A DNA stretch of 64,000 nucleotides. Source: Microbacterium sp. C5A9 (lineage in GTDB: Bacteria; Actinomycetota; Actinomycetes; Actinomycetales; Microbacteriaceae). The notes below the pieces were generated by a model. It had not been told where the DNA came from. It did no database searches and saw only the letters and a program-made list of their open reading frames with translations. Positions within the stretch are counted from its first letter, which is position 1. Each line of letters opens with the position of its first letter. The stretch is taken from NCBI RefSeq assembly GCF_022627955.1, contig NZ_JABXGD010000006.1:248001-312000 (forward strand), given 5' to 3'. Made by a program: the position numbers and the translations under genes. Below are positions 16,437 to 26,994 of this stretch, in pieces.

Positions 16437-18149
16437 ATGACGACGCACGCCCGCCCCCTCGCCGAACGGCTGGCCGCGGCGAGCGATGCCGAGCTCACCA
16501 CCCTCTTCGCCGCGCGTGGAGTGCGCCCCGACGCGGGCTGGCAGGACTTCTTCGATGCCGCCGAGGCGCTGCTCGATGCCGCATCCCTCTCCCGAGTGCT
16601 GCCCACACTGACCCGCGCCGAGGCGATCGCACTGCACACCGCCGCGCAGTCGGCATCCACGATCCTCGAGTCCGCCGAGCGCACGACGCTCGAGTCCCTC
16701 GCGCTGGTGCGACCGGACGGCGCACCGTGGCCGGACGTCGCCCTGGTCGTCGCGGATCGTCCCGCACCAGCCGCCGTCGCTCCGTCCCCACCCGCCGTCG
16801 CCGGCGAGGCTGCGGAGGCCCACGCAGCCGAGCGTGCCTTCACGACGGTGTCGGCCGTGGCCGACCTCCTGCTCCTGGCACGCGAGCGGCCGTTCACCCT
16901 TCTCACCAGCGGCACTCTCAGCGCCGGCGAGAAGCGGCAGCTCGGCGAGGCCGGCCTCGACGTCGACACCGTCGATGCCCTTGTCGCCATCGCCAGGGAC
17001 GCCGGACTGGTGGTGGTCGACGACCGCCGCCTGCGAACGACGGTCCGTTCCGAGCAGTGGCTGCGGTCCTCGGTCGCCGATCGATGGCGTGCTCTGGTGT
17101 CGAGCCATCGCGACACGCTGCCCCGCGGTGTGCGCACGGATGGCGGTGGGTGGATCCCGACCACCGCCTGGCCCGACGCGCACCCCTGGGATGCGTCCTG
17201 GCCCGACCGCAGCGCGGCGCTGCTCGAGCGAGCCCGACTCCTCGGACTCCGCGCCGATGACGGCAGCGAGCCCTCCTGGGCGGTCCGGGTGCGACGCGGC
17301 GAGCAGATCGACCCCGCGCCTCTCACCGTGCTGCTGCCCAGCGAGGTCGACCGCATCTTCCTGCAGAACGACCTGAGCGCGATCGCCCCCGGACCGCTGG
17401 CTCCGGCGCTCGACGTGCGCCTGCGGACGATCGCCGCCCGGGAGTCCGCGGCCCAGGCGTCGTCGTATCGCTTCTCCCAGGAATCCGTGGCCCGCGCACT
17501 CGTCGCCGGCGAGACCGAGGAATCGATCGTCGAGTTCCTCGAGAGCGTCTCGCTCACCGGCATCCCCCAGCCGCTCCGCTACCTCGTCGCGCAGACGGCG
17601 CAGCGTCACGGGCTCGTGCGGGTGTCGACCGATTCCGAGACCGGCCGCACCCGGATCGAGAGCGTCGACAGCACGCTGCTCGACGCGATGTCGGTGGATC
17701 AGACCCTGCGGCCGCTCGCCCTCACCACGCACGTCGGCTCACTCAGCACCCGCGTCGGTCGCGACACCGTCTACTGGGCCCTCGTGGATGCCCGGTACCC
17801 GGCCACGCTCGTCGACGAATCCGGAGCGGCGCTGACCGGGGAGCGCAATCCGGCGGCGGATCCCGCTCCGTCGCGGCCGGTCGACCATGCTCCGCTGATC
17901 GCCGCGCTGCGGTCGCAGCAAGGACCGGATGCCGACGCGGCGTGGCTCGATCGCGAGCTCGAGTCGGCCGTGCGATCGCGGGCGACGCTGCAGGTGACCA
18001 TCGGAATGCCCGACGGCTCGACGCGCGATCTGCTGCTCGAGGCGACGGGCCTCGGCGGCGGGCGGCTGCGTGGCCGGGACCGTGCGGCCGATGTCGAGCG
18101 CACGCTGCCGGTGTCGAGCATCCGAGCCGCCACCGTGGTGGAGCCCTGA
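16437..18149 (+). CDS. Helicase-associated domain protein (XPB partner)
   Basis: 570 residues, the actinobacterial protein routinely encoded next to XPB-type helicases and annotated as a helicase-associated or helicase C-terminal domain protein. Several helical repeats (TRAEAIALHTAAQ, FTLLTSGTLSAGEKRQLGEA, QESVARALVAGETEESIVEFLESVS) resemble winged-helix modules. No Walker A or DEAD motif is seen, so it is not itself an ATPase. It ends about 40 nt before the XPB gene. A DNA-binding accessory role is inferred. Confidence 0.7.
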   Translation: MTTHARPLAERLAAASDAELTTLFAARGVRPDAGWQDFFDAAEALLDAASLSRVLPTLTRAEAIALHTAAQSASTILESAERTTLESLALVRPDGAPWPDVALVVADRPAPAAVAPSPPAVAGEAAEAHAAERAFTTVSAVADLLLLARERPFTLLTSGTLSAGEKRQLGEAGLDVDTVDALVAIARDAGLVVVDDRRLRTTVRSEQWLRSSVADRWRALVSSHRDTLPRGVRTDGGGWIPTTAWPDAHPWDASWPDRSAALLERARLLGLRADDGSEPSWAVRVRRGEQIDPAPLTVLLPSEVDRIFLQNDLSAIAPGPLAPALDVRLRTIAARESAAQASSYRFSQESVARALVAGETEESIVEFLESVSLTGIPQPLRYLVAQTAQRHGLVRVSTDSETGRTRIESVDSTLLDAMSVDQTLRPLALTTHVGSLSTRVGRDTVYWALVDARYPATLVDESGAALTGERNPAADPAPSRPVDHAPLIAALRSQQGPDADAAWLDRELESAVRSRATLQVTIGMPDGSTRDLLLEATGLGGGRLRGRDRAADVERTLPVSSIRAATVVEP

Positions 18150-18177
18150 CGATCGAGCCGTGACCGTGATCGAGCAG

Positions 18178-18183
18178 TAAACT
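18178..18183 (+). promoter_or_regulatory. -10 element of the XPB helicase gene
   Basis: TAAACT lies 8 nt before the ATG and no Shine-Dalgarno sequence is visible. Confidence 0.45.
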
Positions 18184-18191
18184 GGACAGCT

Positions 18192-19832
18192 ATGTCTGAT
18201 GGCCCCCTGATCGTCCAGAGCGATCGCACCGTGCTGCTCGAAGTCGCCCACGCCGACGCCGAGAGCGCCCGCCACGAGCTGGCGATCTTCGCGGAGCTCG
18301 AGCGCGCCCCGGAACACATCCACACGTACCGGATCACCCGCCTGGGCCTCTGGAACGCCCGCGCAGCGGGACACACGGCGGAGGACATGCTCGAGACCCT
18401 CGACCGCTGGTCGCGCTTCCCCGTGCCGCCGTCCGTGTCCGTCGACCTCCGCGAGACCGTGAACCGCTACGGCCGGCTGGTGATCGAGCGCGACGACGAG
18501 GGCACCCTGATCCTGCGATCGAACGACCCCGCCGTGCTCACGCAGGTGGCGAACAACAAGCGCATCCAGCCGCTGCTGCTCGGCCACCCGACGCCCGAGT
18601 CGTTCATCGTCGACGCCTGGGCGCGCGGCCAGATCAAGCAGGAGCTGCTGAAGATCGGCTGGCCGGCCGAGGACCTGGCGGGGTACACCCCCGGAACTCC
18701 CCATGAGATCGACCTCGCGGAAGACGGCTGGCGGATCCGCCCGTACCAGCAGGATGCCGTGGATGCCTTCTCGAAGGACGGCTCCGGCGTCGTCGTGCTG
18801 CCCTGCGGCGCCGGGAAGACGATCGTCGGCGCCGGCGCGATGGCCGCGACGAAGACGACGACCCTGATCCTCGTGACCAACACGGTGTCGGCGCGGCAGT
18901 GGCGCGATGAGCTGCTCAAGCGCACCAGCCTGACCCCGGACGAGATCGGCGAGTACTCCGGCCAGGCCAAGGAGGTCAAGCCGGTCACGATCGCGACCTA
19001 CCAGATCCTCACCGCCAAGCGGAAGGGCGAGTACGCGCACCTCGCGCTGCTCGATGCTCTCGACTGGGGCCTCATCGTCTACGACGAGGTGCACCTGCTG
19101 CCCGCTCCCGTGTTCAAGCTGACCGCCGATCTGCAGGCGCGCCGACGCATCGGGCTCACCGCGACGCTCGTGCGGGAGGACGGCCGCGAGGGCGACGTCT
19201 TCAGTCTGATCGGCCCCAAGCGGTTCGACGCACCCTGGAAGCAGATCGAGGCGCAGGGGTTCATCTCCCCCGCCGTCTGCTACGAGGTGCGCGTGGATCT
19301 GCCGCCGAGCGACCGTCTCGAGTACGCGGCGGCCACCGACGACGAGCGCTACCGGCTCGCGGCATCGGCTCCGGCGAAGATCCAGGCGGTGCGCGAGCTC
19401 ATCGCGAAGCACGCGGACGAGCGGATCCTCGTGATCGGCCAGTACCTCGACCAGCTCGATTCGCTGTCGCAGTCGCTGGATGCTCCGCAGATCACCGGCG
19501 CCACCCCCGTCGACGAGCGCGAGCAGCTGTACCAGGCGTTCCGCGAGGGAGAGATCCCGGTGCTCGTGGTGTCGAAGGTGGCGAACTTCTCGATCGACCT
19601 TCCCGAGGCATCCGTGGCCATCCAGGTGTCCGGTTCGTTCGGATCCCGGCAGGAGGAGGCGCAGCGACTCGGGCGTCTTCTGCGGCCCAAGAAGTCGGGT
19701 CACACGGCGAGCTTCTACACGCTCGTCGCGCGGGACACGATCGACCAGGACTACGCGCAGAACCGCCAGCGATTCCTCGCCGAGCAGGGGTACAGCTACA
19801 CGATCATGGATGCCGACGCGATCGCGGCCTGA
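18192..19832 (+). CDS. DNA repair helicase, XPB family
   Basis: 546-residue superfamily 2 ATPase. An N-terminal damage-recognition-like domain (to about 170) precedes the helicase core: RPYQQDAV, Walker A LPCGAGKT (203-210), DEVH box (298-301), TATLVRED carrying the XPB-type RED motif, and motif VI QEEAQRLGRLLRP. Bacterial XPB unwinds DNA 3' to 5'; a part in nucleotide excision repair is likely but less certain than in archaea and eukaryotes. It probably has its own leaderless promoter as well as readthrough from the partner gene. Confidence 0.92.
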   Translation: MSDGPLIVQSDRTVLLEVAHADAESARHELAIFAELERAPEHIHTYRITRLGLWNARAAGHTAEDMLETLDRWSRFPVPPSVSVDLRETVNRYGRLVIERDDEGTLILRSNDPAVLTQVANNKRIQPLLLGHPTPESFIVDAWARGQIKQELLKIGWPAEDLAGYTPGTPHEIDLAEDGWRIRPYQQDAVDAFSKDGSGVVVLPCGAGKTIVGAGAMAATKTTTLILVTNTVSARQWRDELLKRTSLTPDEIGEYSGQAKEVKPVTIATYQILTAKRKGEYAHLALLDALDWGLIVYDEVHLLPAPVFKLTADLQARRRIGLTATLVREDGREGDVFSLIGPKRFDAPWKQIEAQGFISPAVCYEVRVDLPPSDRLEYAAATDDERYRLAASAPAKIQAVRELIAKHADERILVIGQYLDQLDSLSQSLDAPQITGATPVDEREQLYQAFREGEIPVLVVSKVANFSIDLPEASVAIQVSGSFGSRQEEAQRLGRLLRPKKSGHTASFYTLVARDTIDQDYAQNRQRFLAEQGYSYTIMDADAIAA

Positions 19833-19934
19833 CCGCCTCCGCGCCGCCTCCGTGCCGGGCGCTTCGCCCTCGGCGTACTCGCCGCTCCGACGGATCACCA
19901 GCAATCCCATCGACGGAGTCACCATAATGGGGTC

Positions 19935-20621
19935 ATGACTGATGCGCGCATCCTGGTCGTCGACGACGAGCCGAACATCCGCGACCTGCTGTCCACGGGC
20001 CTGAGCTTCGCGGGCTTCCAGGTGAAGACGGTCGCCAACGGCGCGGCCACCATCTCCGCCGTGCTGGAGGAGGAGCCCGACCTCATCATCCTCGACGTCA
20101 TGCTCCCCGACATGAACGGGTTCAGCGTGACGAAGCGTCTGCGCGGCGCGGGGTTCACCGCTCCGATCCTGTTCCTCACGGCCAAGGACGGCACGGACGA
20201 CAAGATCGAGGGACTCAACGCGGGCGGCGACGACTATGTCACCAAGCCGTTCAGCCTCGATGAGATCGTCGCACGCGCGCAGGCCATCCTCCGCCGCACG
20301 ATGCAGGCCGACGAGGAATCCATCATCCGCGCGGGCGAGCTGTCGATGGACCAGGACACGCATGACGTGCACGTCGGCAAGGAGCCGATCGAGCTCAGCC
20401 CGACCGAGTTCAAGCTGCTGCGCTATCTCATGCTCAACCCGAACCGCGTGCTGTCGAAGGCGCAGATCCTCGACCACGTGTGGGAGTACGACTTCAACGG
20501 AGACGCGGGGATCGTCGAGAGCTACATCTCGTACCTGCGCCGCAAGATCGATCCGCACACCGAGGAGTCGGTGATCCAGACCAAGCGCGGGTTCGGATAC
20601 ATGCTCAAGGTCGGCAAGTAA
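19935..20621 (+). CDS. OmpR-family response regulator
   Basis: 228 residues. Receiver domain (acidic pair Asp10/Asp11, phosphoacceptor Asp54 in LIILDVMLPDM, Lys in TKPF) followed by an OmpR winged helix (LSPTEFKLLRYLM...GYMLKV). It starts at ATG 19935 shortly after a TAATGG hexamer. It is 54 nt upstream of a sensor kinase gene and probably cotranscribed. It resembles the MprA/TrcR-type actinobacterial regulators, but no specific orthologue is claimed. Confidence 0.9.
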   Translation: MTDARILVVDDEPNIRDLLSTGLSFAGFQVKTVANGAATISAVLEEEPDLIILDVMLPDMNGFSVTKRLRGAGFTAPILFLTAKDGTDDKIEGLNAGGDDYVTKPFSLDEIVARAQAILRRTMQADEESIIRAGELSMDQDTHDVHVGKEPIELSPTEFKLLRYLMLNPNRVLSKAQILDHVWEYDFNGDAGIVESYISYLRRKIDPHTEESVIQTKRGFGYMLKVGK

Positions 20622-20675
20622 CGCCGACCGCTTCCCACGCCGACACCGCACAGCATCCGTCTCGAGGAGGACCGC

Positions 20676-22367
20676 ATGGCGCGCAAGCCCGACGCGGTCA
20701 CCCGCTGGTGGCGAGCGATCAGTCTGCGCGCCAAGGTCACGGGCGTCACGGTGGCGGTGCTCGCCCTCGGTCTGCTCGCCGCAGGAGTCGGAACGGTGCC
20801 GATCCTGCGCAATGCCCTCGTCAGCAACATCGAATCGCAGCTGCCCGCACTCGTCTCGGCGGATCTGGCTGACCGCTACTTCGACGTGGCGATGGTCGAC
20901 GGCGAGACGCATTACACGCCCAAGGAGTCGCCTCGCGACTTCTTCGTCGCGATCTACGACGGCGAGGGCGTGCTGCAGACGACCACCGGCACCTCCGCGA
21001 ACGGCTCACCGCTGTTCCCCTCGACCTTCACCCTGCTCGACGCGCAGACGAAGAGCGACGGCACCTTCGCCCTCGAGGGAACGAAGGGGGCGAGCTTCCG
21101 CGCCGCGGTCGCGAGTCTGCCCGGTGAGGGCGGTGGATCACTGCGCATCCAGGTCGTCGCGATGCCACTCGACTCGGCCGATCGGATCATCAGCCAGTAC
21201 TTCGGCATCTACATCACGGTCGCGCTGGTCACCATCCTGCTGGCGGCGCTGCTCACACGTGGACTGGTGACCCTCACCTTCCGACGGCTCGGCCAGGTCG
21301 AGTCCACGGCCATGTCCATCGCGGCCGGCGACTTCAGTCAGCGATTGACCGATCTCGAGCCGACGACCGAGGTCGGTCGCCTGAACTACGCCATCAACAC
21401 CATGCTCGACAGGGTCGACGGCTCCCTCGCACAGCGCGATCGCACCGTGCGGCACATGCGCCGTTTCATCGGCGACGCGAGCCATGAGCTGCGCACGCCG
21501 CTGGTGAGCGTGCGCGGATACGCCGAGCTCTACCGCATGGGCGCGATCAAGGGCGAGGAGGACACCGCCCGGGCGATGGAGCGCATCGAGAAGGAGGCGA
21601 TCCGCATGGGCGTCCTCGTCGAGGACCTCCTCGCACTCGCCCGGCTCGACGAGGAGCGCGAACCCGAGATCGAGCCGCTCGACCTCCGCCCGATCGCCCG
21701 CGACGCCGCACTCGATCTGCGCGCCGCCGCTCCGGCGCGCACCGTCTCGGTCGTCGACCGCACCGTCGAGGCCCCGCTGATCGACGTCACCACCCGCCCC
21801 AACCCCGTGGCGACCACGACACCGCCGCCCGTGCCGCGCGGGCTGTCTCGCGGAACGCTGTCTCGGCTCCGGCGCCGCCCTCGGGGGGCCGAGAAGGTTC
21901 CCGCGATCGACTTCACCGAGGCCACCGACATCCCGGTGCGCACACCTCCGATCATCCTCGGCGAGGAGAACAAGGTCCGCCAGGTCGTGACGAACCTGCT
22001 GGGCAACGCGCGGCGCTTCTCGCCCGAGGAGAGCCCGATCGAGCTCGTCGTCGACGCCGACCGCGTGCGGGGCACCGGGAGCATCTCGATCGTCGACCAC
22101 GGCGAGGGGATCCCTCCGCAGATCCGCGAGCAGATCTTCGAGCGCTTCTGGCGCGCCGACACCTCACGCGCCCGCGAGACCGGCGGCTCGGGTCTGGGGC
22201 TCGCGATCGTCGCGTCGATCGTCAAGGCTCTGCACGGCAGCGTCGAGGTCTCGGAGACACCGGGCGGTGGCGCGACGTTCACCGTCACGTTCCCCCTGGC
22301 ACCGTCACGTGCCACCCCTGCGCATCTGCTCGAAGACACGCAGCCGCTGGAACCGCTCGATCTCTGA
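20676..22367 (+). CDS. Sensor histidine kinase (HAMP, HisKA, HATPase)
   Basis: 563 residues. Helix 1 at about 22-45, extracytoplasmic sensor at 46-172, helix 2 at 175-198, HAMP about 199-255, phosphoacceptor His270 in GDASHELRTPL, and an ATPase domain with N box LLGNARRFSP and G boxes GEGIPP and GGSGLGLAIV. The ATPase domain carries a 55-residue Pro/Arg-rich insertion (about 370-425) before the N box. It starts at an ATG preceded by GAGGAGG. Cognate kinase of the regulator just upstream; signal unknown. Confidence 0.9.
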   Translation: MARKPDAVTRWWRAISLRAKVTGVTVAVLALGLLAAGVGTVPILRNALVSNIESQLPALVSADLADRYFDVAMVDGETHYTPKESPRDFFVAIYDGEGVLQTTTGTSANGSPLFPSTFTLLDAQTKSDGTFALEGTKGASFRAAVASLPGEGGGSLRIQVVAMPLDSADRIISQYFGIYITVALVTILLAALLTRGLVTLTFRRLGQVESTAMSIAAGDFSQRLTDLEPTTEVGRLNYAINTMLDRVDGSLAQRDRTVRHMRRFIGDASHELRTPLVSVRGYAELYRMGAIKGEEDTARAMERIEKEAIRMGVLVEDLLALARLDEEREPEIEPLDLRPIARDAALDLRAAAPARTVSVVDRTVEAPLIDVTTRPNPVATTTPPPVPRGLSRGTLSRLRRRPRGAEKVPAIDFTEATDIPVRTPPIILGEENKVRQVVTNLLGNARRFSPEESPIELVVDADRVRGTGSISIVDHGEGIPPQIREQIFERFWRADTSRARETGGSGLGLAIVASIVKALHGSVEVSETPGGGATFTVTFPLAPSRATPAHLLEDTQPLEPLDL

Positions 22368-22491
22368 GCGTCGTTCTCCACGGGCGTGCACGATCGCCGG
22401 TTCTGCACACCGGACGGCCGCTCGGCACCCCACGGTGATCGCGTACGACGCCGTTCTCGTACCGTCAGAACCCCATCGATAAGGAGTTCTC

Positions 22492-22779
22492 ATGTCTGTC
22501 TTCACCGTTGACACCGAAGCCGTCGGCGCCGCGCACGGCTCCACCCTGGCCACCATGGAGCGCTTGCGCGCCGAGGCGGCCACCCTCATGGCCCAGCTCA
22601 CGCAGCTGCAGTCGACCTGGGCGGGATCGGCATCGAACGCGTTCCAGTCCTGCGCCGAGCAGTGGCGTGGCGCACAGATCCATGTCGAGCAAGCCCTCGA
22701 GTCCATCGGCACGGGGCTCGGCAGCGCGGCGACGCAGTACGCGGACGCCGACAACTACTCGGCGAGCCTCTTCCGCTGA
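22492..22779 (+). CDS. WXG100 (ESAT-6-like) protein
   Basis: 95 residues, typical helical-hairpin length. The turn motif is Trp43-Ala-Gly45 in LQSTWAGSASNAF, with a second amphipathic helix containing CAEQWRGAQIHVEQ. Such proteins are usually secreted as dimers by ESX/type VII systems. No EccC, EccB, EccD or partner esx gene is present in this window, so the secretion route is unknown. AAGGAG precedes the ATG; a strong terminator follows. Confidence 0.88.
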   Translation: MSVFTVDTEAVGAAHGSTLATMERLRAEAATLMAQLTQLQSTWAGSASNAFQSCAEQWRGAQIHVEQALESIGTGLGSAATQYADADNYSASLFR

Positions 22780-22803
22780 GGCCCGCAGAGCCGCGCGATC
22801 ACG

Positions 22804-22837
22804 CAGAAACGCCCCGACCGAAGTCGGGGCGTTTCTG
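22804..22837. terminator. Bidirectional terminator, WXG100 / groEL
   Basis: 15-bp perfect stem CAGAAACGCCCCGAC/GTCGGGGCGTTTCTG with loop CGAA, between two convergent genes. Confidence 0.85.
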
Positions 22838-22873
22838 TGTGTCAGGACCGGAGTCCCTGGTACTGCGGAAGGA

Positions 22874-24529
<1,656 letters not shown>

Positions 24530-24556
24530 TTAGCACTCAGAGTGAGAGAGTGCTAA
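24530..24556. promoter_or_regulatory. CIRCE operator (HrcA site) of groEL
   Basis: TTAGCACTC - 9 nt - GAGTGCTAA, an exact match to the consensus inverted repeat, 37 nt upstream of the groEL ATG. Confidence 0.96.
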
Positions 24557-24602
24557 CGCCATTCTGGCACTCGACCCCATCGAGTGCAAGCTGCAGGAGG
24601 TA

Positions 24603-25181
24603 CTACGGAGCGGGTGTCTCCTCGACATCCGTCGCGCCGCCCGACACCCGGTCGAGGCCGATCACGACGGTGAGCTGCTTCTGCCCCTCCTCGGTCTCGC
24701 CGAGGTAGAAGTCGCTCTGCTGCACATCGGCACCGCCGATGAGTCCTGCGAGCCCGATCGCCGCGAGCTCGTCGTCGTCGGCGACGTAGTAGACGGTGGT
24801 GGTCGTGAAGTCCTCGCTCGTGCTGTCGCTGGCGAAGACGGTCTCGGCCGCCCAGCCGTTGTTGATCAGCAGGTCGCGCATCTGCTCGTCGAGACCCTCA
24901 TCGGCGGTGGCGTTGAGGATCATCACCGAGTACGAGGGGTCGACCACGCCCGGCTCCTCGGGGATCGGCGTGAGCGTGGGCATCGCCTCGGGGAACGGCG
25001 TGATGCGTCCCATGACGATGAGGGACCCGAAGATCCCGGCGATCACGAGCACGAGGGCGGCCACGAACGACCAGAGCAGCACGACCCACCCGTTCATCCC
25101 GGGGGCTTCGGCGCGGTGCGCACCCACGCGCCCCGAAGAGCGGGGAACGTCGTCGAATCGGTCTCGGATGGGCTTTGACAC
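24603..25181 (-). CDS. LytR C-terminal domain membrane protein
   Basis: 192 residues: a cytoplasmic N-terminus of about 30, one helix (31-57), a proline-rich spacer, then a LytR_C domain (SVMILNATADEGLDEQMRDLLINNGW... VYYVADDDELAAIGLAGLIGG). The domain is outside the membrane and occurs in cell-envelope proteins; this one has no LytR-CpsA-Psr catalytic domain. It lies about 78 nt downstream of the DUF3263 gene on the same strand, a common pairing in actinobacteria. Confidence 0.82.
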   Translation of the reverse strand: MSKPIRDRFDDVPRSSGRVGAHRAEAPGMNGWVVLLWSFVAALVLVIAGIFGSLIVMGRITPFPEAMPTLTPIPEEPGVVDPSYSVMILNATADEGLDEQMRDLLINNGWAAETVFASDSTSEDFTTTTVYYVADDDELAAIGLAGLIGGADVQQSDFYLGETEEGQKQLTVVIGLDRVSGGATDVEETPAP

Positions 25182-25259
25182 CCCTCGATGCTACTGGCAC
25201 GGGCCTGGAGATCCTCGCCACGCCGGGCCGCGCGGCGTCACGAGCCTCGAGCCGGGCGA

Positions 25260-25517
25260 TCAGCCGACGAAGCCCGGAGCGCGGGTCGAGCGCCGCATCG
25301 CCCGCGCATCGCGGATGCGGCGGAGCCTGCCCACGAGCATCGGGTCGTACTCGAGCGCGACGTCGGAGTCGATGAGACGGCCGAGGAGCTGGTAGTACCG
25401 CGCCGAGCTCATCCCGAGCTGCGCGCGGACGACCTCCTCCTTGGCACCGCTGTGCCGCGGCCACGCGGTCTCCAGCGCGAGGATGGCGCGATCGCGCTCG
25501 GTCAGCTCTCCCAGCAT
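25260..25517 (-). CDS. DUF3263 protein
   Basis: 85 residues, nearly entirely covered by the actinobacterial DUF3263 family (LTERDRAILALETAWPRHSG, RAQLGMSSARYYQLLGRLID). The pattern suggests a small helix-turn-helix domain that could bind DNA, but no function is established. Upstream partner of the LytR_C gene. Confidence 0.78.
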   Translation of the reverse strand: MLGELTERDRAILALETAWPRHSGAKEEVVRAQLGMSSARYYQLLGRLIDSDVALEYDPMLVGRLRRIRDARAMRRSTRAPGFVG

Positions 25518-25535
25518 GAGATCAGGGTAGGTCGC

Positions 25536-26519
25536 TCAGGCGCCCGAAGCGGCGCGCCACTCCCATGATCGCCCGAGCGGATCGGCAGACGCACGGACGT
25601 GTCCGTCGAGCGCGACCACGAATCCGGGCCAGCCGTCGGCGGCGACCGCGGGGTCCCACACGTCGAGGAGCGCGGGCGGGTCGATCGTGACCCAGCGCGC
25701 CGGCAGCCGACGGATGCGATCGACGAGCGTCAGGCGAGCCTCGCGGGGGATGTGGACGAGCACCCCCGGCGTCGTGATGACGAGGGTCGCATCGCGCGGC
25801 GCCTCGGCCGCGAGCGCCTCGATGTGCGCGAGCGCGTCGCCGGCGACGAGCCGCGCGGGCTCGGCCGCGGCGATGTCGAGCGCGGCCGTGACGCGCTCCT
25901 CCCGCCCCTGCTCCCCCGGCCAGACGAGCCCCTGAAGCCAGCGACGGTCCCGCTCGTCACGGGCGTCGAGAGGGGTGAGGTCGATGCCCGCCCTCCAGAC
26001 GACCTCGGGAAGTCGCATCGGCGGAAGCGCGCCGTCGACGCGACTGCGCAGCACCACCGGAGACGGACCGTCCTCGGGGTCGAGGGCGAGACGCACCGCA
26101 CCGGCGGCATCCGTGAAGCGATAGGAGTATCGGTCGGGATACAGGCAGAGCCCGGCCGAGGCGCCGACCTCGAGCAGCGCGAGCGGCCCCTCGATCTCGG
26201 TGAGCACGGGCAGCAGCGGCGCCAGTCGCAGCGGCTCGTTGGTCTGCAGCCGCCGTGCCGCGCATTCGTCGACGATCGCATCGGCATGCGCGATCACGAA
26301 CGCGCGCCATCCCGCATAGTCGGTGAGCTCTGCGCCCAGCATCCGCGTCACGGCGAAGACCAGCGGAGGCTGGCGTCGATTCTCGGGGATGCGCGCCAGC
26401 ACGGCCCGGATGCGGGGATCTCCCGCGACTCCTGCAGCCCACTCGGCGTACAGCTCGCTGCGGCCGGGCGCCTCCTGCCCGGCGAAGCGGGCGTAGCGCT
26501 GCTGCACGGCATCCGTCAT
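25536..26519 (-). CDS. DUF2332 family protein
   Basis: 327 residues matching DUF2332, a family of unknown function. An internal LLEVGASAGLCLYPDRYSYRF segment resembles a methyltransferase-type nucleotide motif, so a SAM-dependent activity is possible. The start is ATG 26519: GAGAAT lies 6 nt before it, suggesting a leaderless message, and the reading frame upstream of it looks non-coding. It is divergent from msrB. Confidence 0.72.
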   Translation of the reverse strand: MTDAVQQRYARFAGQEAPGRSELYAEWAAGVAGDPRIRAVLARIPENRRQPPLVFAVTRMLGAELTDYAGWRAFVIAHADAIVDECAARRLQTNEPLRLAPLLPVLTEIEGPLALLEVGASAGLCLYPDRYSYRFTDAAGAVRLALDPEDGPSPVVLRSRVDGALPPMRLPEVVWRAGIDLTPLDARDERDRRWLQGLVWPGEQGREERVTAALDIAAAEPARLVAGDALAHIEALAAEAPRDATLVITTPGVLVHIPREARLTLVDRIRRLPARWVTIDPPALLDVWDPAVAADGWPGFVVALDGHVRASADPLGRSWEWRAASGA

Positions 26520-26589
26520 GCATCCATTCTCTCGTGACCCCGCACACCTCCGGACGCGAGAGAATGGAGCGGAACCCCCAGGAGGACTC

Positions 26590-26994
26590 ATGTCGTACAG
26601 CGTGGACAAGACCGAAGAAGAGTGGCGCGACGAGCTCGGCGACGAGCAGTACGCGGTGCTGCGCCAGGCAGCGACCGAACGCGCCTGGACGGGCGAGCTG
26701 CTCGACGAGGGGCGCGCAGGCCTCTACACGTGCGGGGCGTGCGACGCGGAGCTGTTCAAGAGCGGCACCAAGTTCGACTCCGGATGCGGCTGGCCGAGCT
26801 TCTACGAGTCGATCCGTCCCGACGCGGTCGAGCTGATCGAGGACACGAGCCTGGGCATGGTGCGCACCGAGGTGCGCTGCGCCGCATGCGGTTCGCACCT
26901 CGGACACGTCTTCCCCGACGGCTTCGGCACCCCCACCGGCGACCGCTACTGCATGAACTCGATCGCGCTGAACTTCACACCGGAAGAGTCGTGA
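26590..26994 (+). CDS. msrB: Peptide-methionine (R)-S-oxide reductase
   Basis: 134 residues. Zinc ligands Cys48, Cys51, Cys97 and Cys100, catalytic Cys121 in DRYCMNSIALNF, resolving Cys66 in DSGCGWPSFYE. It reduces the R-epimer of methionine sulfoxide using thioredoxin, repairing oxidised proteins. The start ATG 26590 follows AGGAGGA. The stop overlaps the next gene's GTG by 4 nt. Confidence 0.95.
   Translation: MSYSVDKTEEEWRDELGDEQYAVLRQAATERAWTGELLDEGRAGLYTCGACDAELFKSGTKFDSGCGWPSFYESIRPDAVELIEDTSLGMVRTEVRCAACGSHLGHVFPDGFGTPTGDRYCMNSIALNFTPEES

Noticed and set aside
17739..20912. Very long open frame (over 1000 codons) on the minus strand
   Set aside because: It lies opposite the XPB, helicase-associated and response-regulator genes, which have clear motifs. 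The translated sequence has no domain and reflects high-GC shadowing.
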